From the NCBI GenBank assembly GCA_916613615.1, contig OU744721.1, forward strand, positions 53,082,747 through 53,146,746: DNA of 64,000 nucleotides. The letters run 5' to 3'. The translations under genes were made by a program, and so were the position numbers. Origin of the DNA: Steromphala cineraria. Its lineage: Eukaryota > Mollusca > Gastropoda > Trochida > Trochidae. This document shows, in pieces, positions 1-10,800 of the stretch; positions within the stretch are counted from its first letter, which is position 1, and every line of letters begins with the position of its first letter. Under the pieces are notes generated by a model that saw only the letters and a list, made by a program, of their open reading frames with translations, was not told the origin of the DNA and ran no database searches.

Positions 1-46
1 GTAACATGATTTCCGTATATTTGTGTATAATGCAATGTATTTTCAG

Positions 47-79
47 CGTGTAGAAAGGGCAGATATGAACAGGACTGTT
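47..79 (+). pseudogene. Truncated EGF-exon relic
   Basis: After a TTTTCAG acceptor-like site, about 33 bases match the start of the gene A EGF exon at 15547 with two differences (C-R-x-G-R-Y-E-Q-D-C). The match then stops abruptly and the rest of the EGF module is absent. This is either a 5' fragment of a third paralogous exon or a copied remnant. The reading frame stays open to about 190, but the cysteine spacing is no longer EGF-like. No donor is convincing. Confidence 0.5.
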
Positions 80-234
80 ACGTTGACGTGATTGAATGTA
101 TTCATGAGAACCAATGTCATGTGTCATCCATCCGTAACATACGTTTAGTTTGCAATATAATATACATATAATTCTCTTACATAAATATATTCTACACAAA
201 CGTATACTTACTTAAATGAGTTTAACGGGCCTCA

Positions 235-605
235 TAGTTTTTTTCACAGATATATCAAATACTAAAATATCGCCATAACGGCATTGAAATTGACTTTAAA
301 TTGATGTAAGTTACACTTATATGCGCTTCATGGTGAACGTTCTAGACGTCCCGCAAAAGATGTCGCAAATAGTACACGGACTTGTAGTTTTTCAAACTTT
401 ACGCCGATTTAACAACCCTTTTTGCGATCGTCATAATTTTTTACACAAACATGCTATATTATATCTGAAAGTATCGATATAAAGGTCTTAAAATTGTCTT
501 TAAAATGGTGTAACTAACTTGCACATGCGCTACGTGACAACAGCATTAGACGTCCCGAAAAAAGATGTAGCAAAAAGCACACAGACTTGTAGTTTTTCAA
601 ACTTC
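235..605. repeat. ~205-bp tandem duplication
   Basis: Two diverged copies lie head to tail (about 235-405 and 440-605). Both contain a shared GACGTCCCG segment and both end in ACTTGTAGTTTTTCAAACTT. No gene is seen in 80-630 apart from this duplication. Confidence 0.6.
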
Positions 606-639
606 TAGACATTATAGACATGCGCAATAAACACTTACC

Positions 640-1003
640 TGGTTTCGCACTTTCGCACTTTCACACTTTCACAATTTCGCAGTTTCGCAGTTTCGCAGTT
701 TGGCACTTTCGCGCTTTCGCACTTTCGCACTTTCGCGATTTCGCGATTTCGCACTTTCGCAATTTCGCACTTTCGCGATTTCGCACTTTTGCACTTTCGT
801 TCACGTTTCGCGATTTCGTTTTTTCGTTTCTACCATGTTTCGCGATTTCGCTCTTTCGCTTCTCGCACCTTTCGCAATTTCGCGATTTCGTTTACATGTT
901 TCGCGATTTCGTTTACATGTTTCGCAATTTCACTTTGTGTTCGTTTCGCCATGTCGCAATTTCGAGGTTTAGTTTTCGCGATTTCGCGATTTCGTGTTGA
1001 TCT
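640..1003. repeat. Octamer TTTCGC minisatellite
   Basis: The stretch is built from 8-bp steps of the type TTTCGCNN (NN mostly AC, GA, AA, AG), degenerate toward the 3' side. Because 8 is not a multiple of 3, all three forward frames stay open and read as an octapeptide-like F-A-x-S-x-F-R-x pattern. The long frames here are by-products of the repeat and are not called as genes. Confidence 0.85.
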
Positions 1004-1083
1004 TTAACGCGAAATTAAAATGGCCCCTCTCGGCCATCATAAAAAATAACATCATTCTGTGTGGCACAAGACAATTCTTTTTC

Positions 1084-1294
1084 AGAAGGGTATCCTCCTT
1101 GGGGTACTTAATTAGCATAATTATCTGTTAATTTGCATACATGACAGGTTGTAACTATTTTTGAATAAAAATTTACACTCACAAAAGAGTGTTATCGTAT
1201 GTCCGACCATCCCATCGAAGTACCTGTCACCCTAGCGGCAGCAGCCTTAGTGCAATACAAGGGCAGGTCACTCTAACTCCTCACTTATCAATCT
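1084..1294. repeat. DIRS left inverted terminal repeat
   Basis: About 210 bp match the reverse complement of 7025-7235, including CCTCCTTGGGGTACTTAATT near the outer edge and the CTAGCGGCAGCAGCC block further in. The outermost ~10 bases (TTCTTTTTCAG) are unique to this end and reappear inverted in the internal complementary region. Confidence 0.9.
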
Positions 1295-1718
1295 GTCATT
1301 GAAGGATCAAGACGTGTCACGAAGTTCTTCAGGATATAAGTTTGCGAAAAGAAAACATGGAAGATTTAGTTACTGTATGTGTGGTAAAACCTTTATTGTA
1401 CATCGTAGAGGCGAATATAAGCTCGCATTACAGTATAATTCTCGCGTTGTAACTTAAATAATTTCCACCTACCTTGTCTATACGGGGTGGGTTGGAAAAT
1501 CCAATATGGCGGACGTGGGAAAGTTCGTGGGGTGATGTGTTTACATGTCCATTTCGACTTTCGTTTTGTCATCGGGATATTGTTATTTTATTTCGCATTT
1601 CATTCGCGCAATAATAATTATTCCCTTTTCATTGTGCGTGATTTCACTTATGATGTTTTTTATAATCTTGTCTAAAGTGAAATGCACGTACGATGTTCCC
1701 TTATAGCAAGCATTAGTA

Positions 1719-1861
1719 ATGTATTACATGCTTTATTTATTTCAGGTAGGGGCTATATTATCAAGCTTGCTTTCGCATTCTTTAATTTTTCGCCTCTACG
1801 TTGTGAGAACATTATTATTGTTTACATTTTTGTATGATGCAATATTTCATGTTCCCCTCCC

Positions 1862-1898
<37 letters not shown>

Positions 1899-2537
1899 TT
1901 ATCACACTTTAATGATTCATTGCAGTCATTCAAGCAGTGTAAGGGCTGTAGGGTCAACATGCCCCCTGCGGATGGGCATTCTAAATGCCTCAGGTGCCTC
2001 GTGGAGGATGCGCACGAGGAGAGCGACTGCTCTGTGTGCATGTCGTTGACACCGGACACCAGGGCCAAGCGACAGACGGACGTCAATTTCTACTCCAACC
2101 TGATCCAGGCAGGGGAGAATATCCATGAGAAGGACCCCCCCTCTAAGGCTGAACGCAAAGCGTCTAAGGGTAAGGGTAAGGCTAAGGCTACGCCACCCCC
2201 CATCAGAACCATTACCAACATGGAGGTTTCGGATGGGGATGAGCGGCAGGCGCCGGTACTGCAAAAGCATTTGCCGCCCCCTCCACCCCCAGCACCTTTT
2301 GATATTAACGCCTTCACTATTAATTTACAGGGGCAGATGAAGGGCATCTTGGAGCAGGCCTTGTCTGGTTTCCGTAAGGAGATCGGGCTGGCCTTCCAAG
2401 GTGTTCCCGATGCCACTTCTCAGGGCGGGGTGACCGGTGCGACCGTCGTGTCGACTCCTGGCACCTCTGCCGGCGGAGGTACCGTTCTCGGAACAGCCAC
2501 AGTGTGCCCTTCGGTTCGGCTACCGATGCCACTATAA
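1719..2537 (+). pseudogene. DIRS Gag-like ORF, zinc-finger part
   Basis: The supported part begins near 1902. From 1938 the frame reads a cysteine/histidine cluster C-x2-C ... P-x-D-x-H-x2-C-x2-C ... H-x4-C-x2-C, the usual zinc-knuckle-like motif at the start of DIRS Gag proteins, which presumably binds template RNA. A basic Lys-rich stretch and proline runs follow. The open frame runs back to 1719 through a 33-base C run (1864-1896) that would encode polyproline. This run is probably slippage-prone and may lie upstream of the true start. The frame stops at 2537, and the remainder of Gag continues in another frame from about 2504, so one frameshift splits the gene. Confidence 0.7.
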
Positions 2538-3424
2538 CACGGGCGCCCCAGACCACGCAGGTATATCCGGGTGGTTCTGGGGTTATCTCTGACCCCAAGA
2601 GCACTGACCCCGGTACTATGGTGCCGGGTCAGGGGCCCGGGTCCGGTGGCCTGACTGTGTTGCCGGTGCAGCCTGGGCTTCCAGGAGACACTCCTCTGTT
2701 TGTCCCGCCTCTTGACCCCTCTCTTGTTCTCGATCCTACCGCAGGGGCTCGGTCCTCGGGTAATGTTGGTGATCGGGATCTCGAGGGGGATTCGGTGGTG
2801 GAGGATCCGGAGGAGGACTCTTGGTTGCCGTACCATGTCCTCCTCGGACAGGTTAAGGACAGGTTTGTCCTTGGTCTGGCCGGGGTGGCTGCGCCGACTT
2901 CACAGCCAGATCCCACTGGGTTCCCACGGGCCTCGCTCCGCCTTCTTCCGACCATTGAGGCCGAAATAGTCAACCCTCTCCTAGACGGGCGGCGTTCGGT
3001 GTGGGATCTTAAGGATCTCACCCGGCGTTACCCCCTGGGGGAGGGCGAGCTATGGGAGGTCCGAGTGGTGGATGAATGTGTTCTGACCTCGGTCAACCTG
3101 GCTTCGGCACAGGCCAAGCAGGAGAACCGGCGGCTGCCTCCCTTCGGACAGCAAGCTCCTCTCTTGCGGACGGTGTACGCGTCTTACCAGACAATGTACA
3201 AGAACGCCGTCCAGCAAATGAAGGTTGCTGTCCACAGCGCGTATCTTGCGGCTCTGCAGACCCAAGTGCTGGAGAAGGAGAAGGACACGGACTCCGTGGT
3301 CTTTCAGAGGCAGCTGGCTGAGGTCGGCTCCCACCTGAGCAAGGACTCCATCCAGAGTGCTGCGTCTCAGGTGATGGGCGCAGTCATGGGGATGCGCAGG
3401 TTGTGGCTCAACAATTCAACATAA
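2504..3424 (+). pseudogene. DIRS Gag-like ORF, C-terminal part
   Basis: Continues Gag in a second frame after a shift near 2500. It has a Pro/Gly/Ser-rich acidic linker, then an alpha-helical, charged region with repeated Leu/Ala/Gln and no enzymatic motif, ending at a TAA at 3424 about 300 bp before the reverse-transcriptase frame. The position between the zinc finger and RT, plus the helical composition, fit the structural Gag half. No closer assignment is possible by eye. A start near 2504 is not meant as a real initiation site. Confidence 0.6.
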
Positions 3425-3730
3425 AACCCAGACGCTACTGGAACTTCCTTTCCTGGCTCGGCTCTACGCTGTTCCTGGGGGCGGTTCAAGTAGTGAGGGA
3501 GGCCGCTGACCTGGTCACAAGTCCTCTTGGAAGAGCCCAAGGTCAAGCGCCAGCCTCCTCCGATACCCTCTACCACCAACCAAGTCTCGCCGGTGACTTC
3601 CCATCACGGGTGGCTACGGGAGGGGTAGAGGGAGGGGTAAAGACCGAGGAGGTGGCCGGCAACAAAAACGCCAGGCTTTTCGGGGCCGCGGGAAACCCCC
3701 TCAGGGTTCCTAACGCCCCCTCCTCCTCAG

Positions 3731-5537
3731 GTGACTCCGGGTCTAAGTGTCGAAGCACCAACAGTCCCGGCAGTTCATTGCCTGCTCCCCCAGACTCCTG
3801 TTGGCGGCCGATTAGCCCTGTTCGTAGAAGAATGGGGCAAGGCTACTTCAAATCCCTGGGTCCTGTCCACACTCAGGGAAGGCCACTTGCCAACTTGGAA
3901 AGGCGCACCCCCGTCCTTCGCAGGAGTCAGATGTACTCCGGTGCCGAGGAACAGGGAAAAGGCGGAAGTACTCCGAGCGTTGCTGGACAAGGCTGCGATC
4001 GAGGTAGTTCCCAAGGGCCAGGAAGAGTCGGGTTTTTACTCAACCTACTTCCTGATGACCAAGAAGGACGGAGGCTTCAGACCAATCCTCAATCTGAAAT
4101 TCCTGAATACCATGTTGGAGGTCCCATCGTTCAAGATGGAGACTCTAAGATCGGTAATTGCATCCGTAGAGACAGGAGATTGGCTGACGTCAATAGATCT
4201 CAAGGATGCTGTCCTTCATGTTCCAATGCACCCCCAGTTCAAGCAATACCTGAGGTTTGCTTTCGACGGGGCGTGCTACCAGTTTCGTGTGCTCCCCTTC
4301 GGCATCTCTACCGCGCCAAGGGTGTTCACCAAACTGATGCTGATTCCGGCACAGGTCGCCAGATCACACGGCAGGTGCTGTCACCCGTACCTAGACGACT
4401 GGCTGATCAGGGCTTTGTCCCGTGCCCTGAGTCAGGAGGCCACCCAGGCCATTCTCGACATTTTAGTCAACCTGGGTTGGATAGTCAACTTAAAGAAGTC
4501 AGACCTGGTTCCATCACAGGATCTAGTCTTCTTGGGAGCCAGATTTCAGTCGGGGCTGGGAATCGTCTCCCGTGCCCCAGACAGAATATTCAAGGTTCAG
4601 TTGGCCACGCTACGTTTCATGCACTCCCCAGTTCACTCAGCTCGAGCTTGGTTTCAGTTGCTGGGGAACATGGCGGCGACGGTAGACGTGGTCTGGAGAG
4701 CTCGACTACGTATGAGACCGGCCCAACAGGCGTTGGCAGGGCTCTGGTCTCATTCGGAGAGTCTGGAGAAGTTAGTGTCAATTCCGGAGTGGTTATTTCC
4801 GCACCTCTGGTGGTGGACAGAAGCTGTCTGGAGATGGACAACCAGACCGCCATGACGTACATTCTGAAGCAGGGGGGCACAGTTTCCCCGACTCTGCTTC
4901 AGGAGGCCTGGCACTTCATCCTCTGGTGCGACCAGTTTCGTATCCAGGTGAAGCCAGTGTATCTCCCCGGGGTAGACAATATTTGAGCGGACGCTCTGTC
5001 GCGGAGGATTCTCGCCCCGCACGAGTGGAAGCTCCACCCGGAGATATTCGAAGTCATTTCCCAGTTGTTCGGACCGTTCCAGGTGGATCTATTTGCGTCT
5101 GGAACGACGAACCAGCTGCCGGAGTTTTGCTCCAGGGTCCCAGACCAAAGAGCTCTGTCTTCGGACGCAATCACGCTCGACTTGACCGACAGGGTGTTGT
5201 GGGCGTTTCCGCCACTTCCCCTAGTTCCGAGGGTCCTATCGAGATTGCTTGTCAGTCGCCCAAGCTACTGGTGCTTCTAGCACCATTGTGGCCGTTGCAG
5301 AGCTGGTTCCCAACAGTACTCCGGTATCTCGTGATGCCCCCGGTTCTGTTACCATTCCGACAGGACCTGCTAACGCAGGAGGGGGCTCACACCCGAATCC
5401 CAAGATTCAGTGGGTGGCATGGCCTCTGTCCGGAATCGCCTCCAGGAGAGCGGTATTCCTGCAAGAATTGCAGACACAATACTGGCTTCGAGGAGAATTC
5501 GACAAAGGTTCAGTACGATGATAGATGGGCCTGTTAA
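3731..5537 (+). pseudogene. DIRS RT / RNase H / methyltransferase-like polyprotein, broken
   Basis: The first frame (3731-4855) has clear DIRS reverse-transcriptase blocks: GFYS..F...KKDGGFRPI, FKMETL, DW..SIDLKDA, LPFGISTAPRVFT, and the catalytic YLDD at 4388-4399. RNase H survives only as its second half in another frame (DNQTA...GGT, then WC...P..LPGVDN, about 4837-4983). The first catalytic Asp/Glu region expected before it is missing, suggesting an internal deletion. A TGA at 4984-4986 interrupts the N-x-ADALSR end. A block reading VDLFAS...N.QLP, then AFPP, then AP.WP.Q.WFP (to about 5380) follows across two frames. In DIRS elements this position is a methyltransferase-like domain. The last part shifts frame again (AWPLSG). 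The copy is not functional. Confidence 0.85.
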
Positions 5538-5594
5538 GCGCACTGGTGTAACGATAGGGAGATCATCGATCCCTTTTCTGCAGATCTAGTCTCA

Positions 5595-6499
5595 GTGCTA
5601 GAGTTTCTGCAGTCCAGACTTGATCCTGGCTTAGCCGCGTCGACAGTCAGGGGATACTCCACGGCAATATCGGCTATACACATGCCGGTGGACGGAGCCC
5701 TTCTGGGCAACCATCCACTGGTGCAGCGCTTCTTGGCAGGTGTGGACAGAATTCGTCCCCCAGTGAGACGAGTTAGCCCTTCGTGGGATCTATCGATAGT
5801 ACTGGATTGGCTGTCAGGACCAACTTTCAAGAGTTTGGAGGGGCTTTCGCTCCAGCTCCTAACCTGGAAGACAGCTTTCTTGGTGGCGGTTATGTCTGGC
5901 AGGCGGGTAGGCGACATTCACGCAATGTCTGCTGATCCCGAGCTGACTGTTTTTCACAAAGACAGAGTCAGCATCAGACTGCCGGACTCATACCGCCCCA
6001 AAGTCGACCAGACCTTTCATGTCACAGCTCCTATAGAGCTCCCGGCGCTGGTGCAGCCGTCCATAGGAGGCTCAGTAAAGGCTGTTCCCCATATTCTGGA
6101 TGTCCGTAGATGCCTAAGGGCTTATATCAAAAGGACGAAGGAAGGCCGTAAGCAGAAACAATTGTTTTGTTGCTTTGACTTTGACTTGCTACGGAGGGGG
6201 TAAGACGGGAGAGCCAGCAAGTAAGCAGACCATTTCTAGATGGCTAGTCTCTACTATATGCATGGCCTATGTAAATAAGGGAGCCCCCTGGTCAACTGAG
6301 AGCTCACTCAGTCAGAGCAGTAGCGACCTCTACAGCGTACGCTGCGGCTCTGCCCATTGAAGAGATCTGCTCGGCGGCCATATGGAGCCGACCGAGTACG
6401 TTCATAAAACACTACCAACTCGACAAGCACTCAAGTGAGCGTGCTCGGTTCGGTAGAACAGTTCTCTCTGGTGGGCGGAATCGTAATCCCTCTGAGTGA
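5595..6499 (+). pseudogene. DIRS tyrosine recombinase, two frameshifts
   Basis: This enzyme integrates the circular DNA of DIRS elements. An N-terminal core-binding half (STVRGYSTAIS, HPLVQRFL, RPP) leads to the catalytic half with the first Arg in SGRRVGDI (5901-5906), the H-x-x-R box in AHSVRAVATS (His 6305-6307, Arg 6314-6316) and the nucleophilic Tyr in FIKHY (6413-6415). All catalytic residues seen are intact. The reading frame changes twice, around 6180-6195 and around 6295, so no single protein can be made. It ends with TGA at 6497-6499. A polyadenylation-like AATAAA lies at 6544-6549. Confidence 0.88.
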
Positions 6500-6691
6500 A
6501 TTCTTAAGGTTTTTTACGTTCTGTTTTTAAGTGTAATAGTACTAATAAAAGTCGTTATCTGCACTTTGTATTAAGTCCTCATCCCGACCCCCGTGCCGGC
6601 GGCTGCCGTTCCAGGAGGGGTAGCTTGGGATTTTCTGTAAATAGACCCTTTTTGGTGACGCTTCCCCCCTAGTTCGCTTTCCAAAAGAAAA

Positions 6692-6706
6692 GGGGGGGGG
6701 GGGGGG
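6692..6706. repeat. Poly-G run
   Basis: Fifteen consecutive G after an AAAAGAAAA stretch, in the 3' untranslated part of the DIRS element. It mirrors the poly-C run near the 5' end (1864-1896). Confidence 0.9.
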
Positions 6707-6890
6707 TGGGTTTAACCATTTTAAAGTGTAACGGTCTCATGTCACGACAGCATGATAAGCACCCAGGGTCGATCGTGTGAGTGTCCCCGACGCGGGAGGT
6801 CACGTGACCAGGTGTGTATGCTTTAATTATTTGGTGTTGTTAGCGACAGAATTCCACTCCCGTAACTCTTTATTTGGGAGTCTGTTTTAT

Positions 6891-6988
6891 GCTAATTAAG
6901 TACCCCAAGGAGGATACCCTTCTGAAAAAGAATCGAACAAACCTGCAGAGGTTTCCGATTCTTTGAAGGGGATCCTCCTTGGGGTACG
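6891..6988. repeat. DIRS internal complementary region
   Basis: The first half (6891-6932) is the reverse complement of the element's left end (1074-1115). The second half (6932-6988) is the reverse complement of its right end (7210-7265) with about three differences. The junction places the two termini next to each other, as in the circular replication intermediate, and it fixes the element ends at about 1074 and 7265. Confidence 0.92.
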
Positions 6989-7024
6989 ACCTCCCACCTC
7001 CCCTTATTCTGTCTGGCATTGTCT

Positions 7025-7235
7025 AGATTGATAAGTGAGGAGCTAGAGTGACCTGCCCTTGTATTGCACTAAGGTTGCTGCCGCTAGGGTGACAGGTACT
7101 TCGATGGGATGGTCGGACATACGATAACACTCTTTTGTGAGTGTAAATTTTTATTCAAAAATAGTTACAACCTGTCATGTATGCAAATTAACAGATAATT
7201 ATGCTAATTAAGTACCCCAAGGAGGACCCCCTTCA
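7025..7235. repeat. DIRS right inverted terminal repeat
   Basis: Inverted match to 1084-1294. A further ~30 bases out to 7265 (through CTCTGCAGGTTTGTTCGA) are unique to the right end and reappear in the internal complementary region. Confidence 0.9.
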
Positions 7236-7265
7236 AAGAATCTGAAACCTCTGCAGGTTTGTTCG

Positions 7266-7784
7266 AGTTTATTTGGATGGCAGTGTCAGACCTTAGATAG
7301 CAAGATATATCTGAACCCAATAGAACATTTATGGAACATTCATGGGCGTCACATCAAACATGGTAGATGGTTGCATCGTTGTACTTTGAATGGCATCATA
7401 TTCTTCAACAAGACATTCAGAGACTGACAATGACTATGGATAATAGTTGCTATACTGATTAAACAATGGTTTAAACGATGCAATGTTAACTTTAACAACA
7501 GTTTCCTTCAGTATTACTACCCGATGTGCTACCTCTTGCAAGTGTAAATTTTAATTAAAAAAAATCCTTGTTTAAATTTCTACTAAAATGAACCATTCAT
7601 ATTTATCCTTTTCATAGAAATTTTAATCCTTTATTTGATGCAATTTCATTTTGTCACCAATATCCTTGATATCTTTTTTAATTTATTGTAAGTCAAACAC
7701 ATGCAATAAAATGACACTACAGAAGTACAACCACTTTTTAAATTGTGATAAATTTCATCAAACCAACAATTATAAACATTCCAG
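7266..7784. other. Noncoding stretch between DIRS and gene A
   Basis: AT-rich, with no gene, RNA or repeat recognised. A signal-peptide exon for gene A was looked for here and not found. Confidence 0.5.
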
Positions 7785-7880
7785 CAGGTGACTGCAACTG
7801 TAAAGTGGGATGTGCTAGAAATCCGCTGGGGAGATGTCGGAGTTGTAGAGTGGGCTGGTACGGACCGTACTGCCAGAAGA
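7785..7880 (+). CDS. Gene A exon: EGF-like module 1
   Basis: Acceptor ACATTCCAG, donor AGTAAGT, phase 1 on both sides, 96 nt. It reads G-D-C-N-C...GRC-x2-C...GWYGPYCQK. Same length and phase as gene B exon 47794-47889. Confidence 0.85.
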
Positions 7881-10800
7881 GTAAGTATATGGAGAATTAA
7901 ACAGTTCCATACATCTTTTTACACTGTATACATTGTTTCAGAATATTGCAGTCGGTGTAAACTTCATAATAATGCTTGAATTTGAAAGTCATGCACAACA
8001 TTTAAGAATTCAGTTTCTAACAATAAGTATTTGAGCATCTACCCAGATAGAAAAAAAGATAGTGCTTGGTTTCATTGACATGAATGGTGTTTTCAGTGAC
8101 TTTGTTTCTATGTATATTGTTAGTTCTTGAAACAATCAAATACGGACTCCTTCACCCATGCATATGTACAAAGGATTCACACTTTACCTTTGTAATGCGA
8201 AAATAATTCTCACTTTACCTGTGTAATGCACAAAAAATTCACACTTTACCTGTGTAATGCACAAATAATTCACACTTAACCTGTGTAATGCGCAAATAAT
8301 TCACAGTTTACCTGAGTTATATGTACTAATAATTCACATTTTACCTTATTATTGTTTTTTTATTATCAATATGTGATGAAATAAGTCATGACATAAAAAA
8401 CGATATGTTGAACATGTGTAACAAAATGTTTCTGTTTGTCTGTCTGTGTAAAAAACCCTAGCTGTAATTTCATCGGGTTTAGCTTTACGAGCTACTCGAC
8501 GTTTTGCTTCAGCGCCGCTGAGCGCTTTCGTGTGGCACGGGAAAAATCCCGTGTAAAACTGTGTACAGCGACACAGCGGGCGGGTGAATCAGTGCAAAGG
8601 TGTCATTTCATCTGCTTGACTTTGACACTTAAGACATTATTTTGATTAAAGAAGAAAGTAAATTCCGCTTCACTTGATATGTGCTTAAACAATGATTGAT
8701 AGATAACATCAAAACAATAATATTTCCGTTTGAATATTGCTATTTGAAACTGGTGCTACACAATAAGCCTTTTGACCATGTTAACCCTGACCCAGTTTCA
8801 GATGTATCCATACGCGCTGACCATGACTTGTGCCAGTTAAACGATGTCATATTACAGTCACTCGTGTTATAAAAACAATATGACATCTCTGCTTGGGTTC
8901 CTGATTTCATTGGCCTTTTCATAAGCTCGACTGAAAATACAATAGCACTGCGACATCTTTTAGAAAAAGTGCAATAATTTTCTCAACACTTTGAGGTGAC
9001 AAAATTATGCAAATGAAGTGCAGTTATATAATTCACCTTGACACCAATCGCGCTAGTCTAAAATCCTAACAACTGAAAAATTTCCCCTTTCGTATGACGT
9101 GTCTTACCATGTATAATCATCATTTACCCCACTTTAGCTAACTTTATGTATCATATCATTTGATTTACTGTATCATGTATATATAATTATTATTTGAAAA
9201 CATGTAACTTATAGTACAATGTATTGAACTTGTTCGCTATGTTACTTATGTGAATTATGAGATATAAACTTCTGTTCTTTTCTGCAAACCTGAAGTAAAA
9301 CAGACAGATTGACTGCAACGGACAGAATGTATTGATGTACTGTCATTACACTGGCTGGTTTTATTTAAATCCTTCGGTTATATTCTAATGACGTGAAGAG
9401 AGTAACCGGACTATAACTTATACTTTACATTCTGTTTCATTCAATGAAGGAAATAACTATAAAAAAATTTCAAGAACAGAACTTGTTATTAAACCAAAAC
9501 CATATTTCATATTTTCCCATTATTCTAATAAAGTTATTTAATAGGTCGAACATCTTGTGCTTTGCAGTTAAGTAGAAATACTCTATTTCATCAAAGTTGA
9601 AAGATTTACCAAGATGTGACAATGAGTTTGATGTTTATCTGCAGAAAATGTTGCTCTGGATGGTACTGCCACACAGAAAGGAATCTACTATGGTGGACCC
9701 ACCAACAAGTCGTATGGAGCGGAGCTGGCTGTAGATGGCAACACAGACACTGAATTCTATCATGGGAGTTGTACCCATACAGATGAGAGGAACAACGCCT
9801 GGTGGAGTGTACAACTGGGAGACAATGGAGTCAACCAGATTAGGTACATGAAGATCTACAACCGGGAAGTGCCAGGCTCTTGTAAGTACTCAAAGTGATT
9901 GATTACTAAAAATGTCACTATAAGTGCTAATTGTCAAAAACATATTTTACCATATGGAATGTTCATCCTTTTACCAAATGTCATGATGAACATTAATATG
10001 AGGTATATTGTGATAGAGGTTTTGAGATTCTGATTTTTATGTTATTTCATGAGATAGCTTGTTCAAAGCATTTCCCCAAATTCACACGTTCGTACACATG
10101 AGTTGACAGTGATAACAAGACATGTTTGTTTTAAGACTGTGACACCTTGGATGGTGGCAAAGTTGTTTCGATTTAAGAATCAACGGTATCGAATCAAAGT
10201 TTAACTGCTAACACCCCTTTGTTGAGTGTGTTATCTAGACTCTAAAGCAAAAATAATAATTCAGGGGCCCTCCTTAAGCCTAGACAATGTTGGCAAGTCT
10301 AATGCCTCAGTAACTTAAGAATTATTCAGGGTACCTTGTACTATTCTTACATGAAGGTTGAATATTAGAATTTAAGTGATGTTTTTCAAGGACTAAATGT
10401 TAGTCTGCCCTTCGTCCGTCACAACCGTTGCCTGAAGGGTCAAAAGAGTCCTGAAATTTCTTATACAAGACACTTTTCAAACATGGATATATAGAGAATA
10501 CTACACGAGGTCGCATTAGATACGAATTATACGAAATGAGTGGTCTTCTGGCGGTTCTGACAGAGCGATAGCGAGGTCAGGTAACATTGGAAGTTCATGA
10601 GTTTCGTATAATTCGTATTTAATGAGACCGAGTGCGGTTATTTCACACATTTAAATAGACACATTTGTTAATAATCCTCATTTTCCTGTATGGCATAAAG
10701 GAAGCAATTCCGAAGAAACGAGACCGGTTTCAGTAAACGAATGCGTAATAATCGACGTTGGTGATGTGTCCACTACAGGTCTATTTGCGCAGTTGCTCAG

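Larger units (their letters stand above)
1074..7265 (+). mobile_element. DIRS-type tyrosine-recombinase retrotransposon, decayed
   Basis: A 6.2-kb element with inverted terminal repeats of about 210 bp (about 1084-1294 and 7025-7235) and an internal complementary region at 6891-6988. That region joins the reverse complement of the left end to the reverse complement of the right end, which is the hallmark of DIRS-1-type elements. Inside, in order, are a Gag-like zinc-finger protein, reverse transcriptase with YLDD, remnants of RNase H and a methyltransferase-like block, and a tyrosine recombinase. There is no integrase and no LTR. DIRS elements replicate through a circular intermediate and insert by recombination, so no target duplication is expected and none is seen. 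Several frameshifts, a TGA stop and a probable RNase H deletion show that this copy is inactive. It lies upstream of the first recognised exon of gene A and may sit in its first intron. Confidence 0.92.

Noticed and set aside
1847..2836. Several minus-strand open frames opposite the DIRS Gag region
   Set aside because: GC-rich shadows of the plus-strand Gag frames, with no motif of their own.
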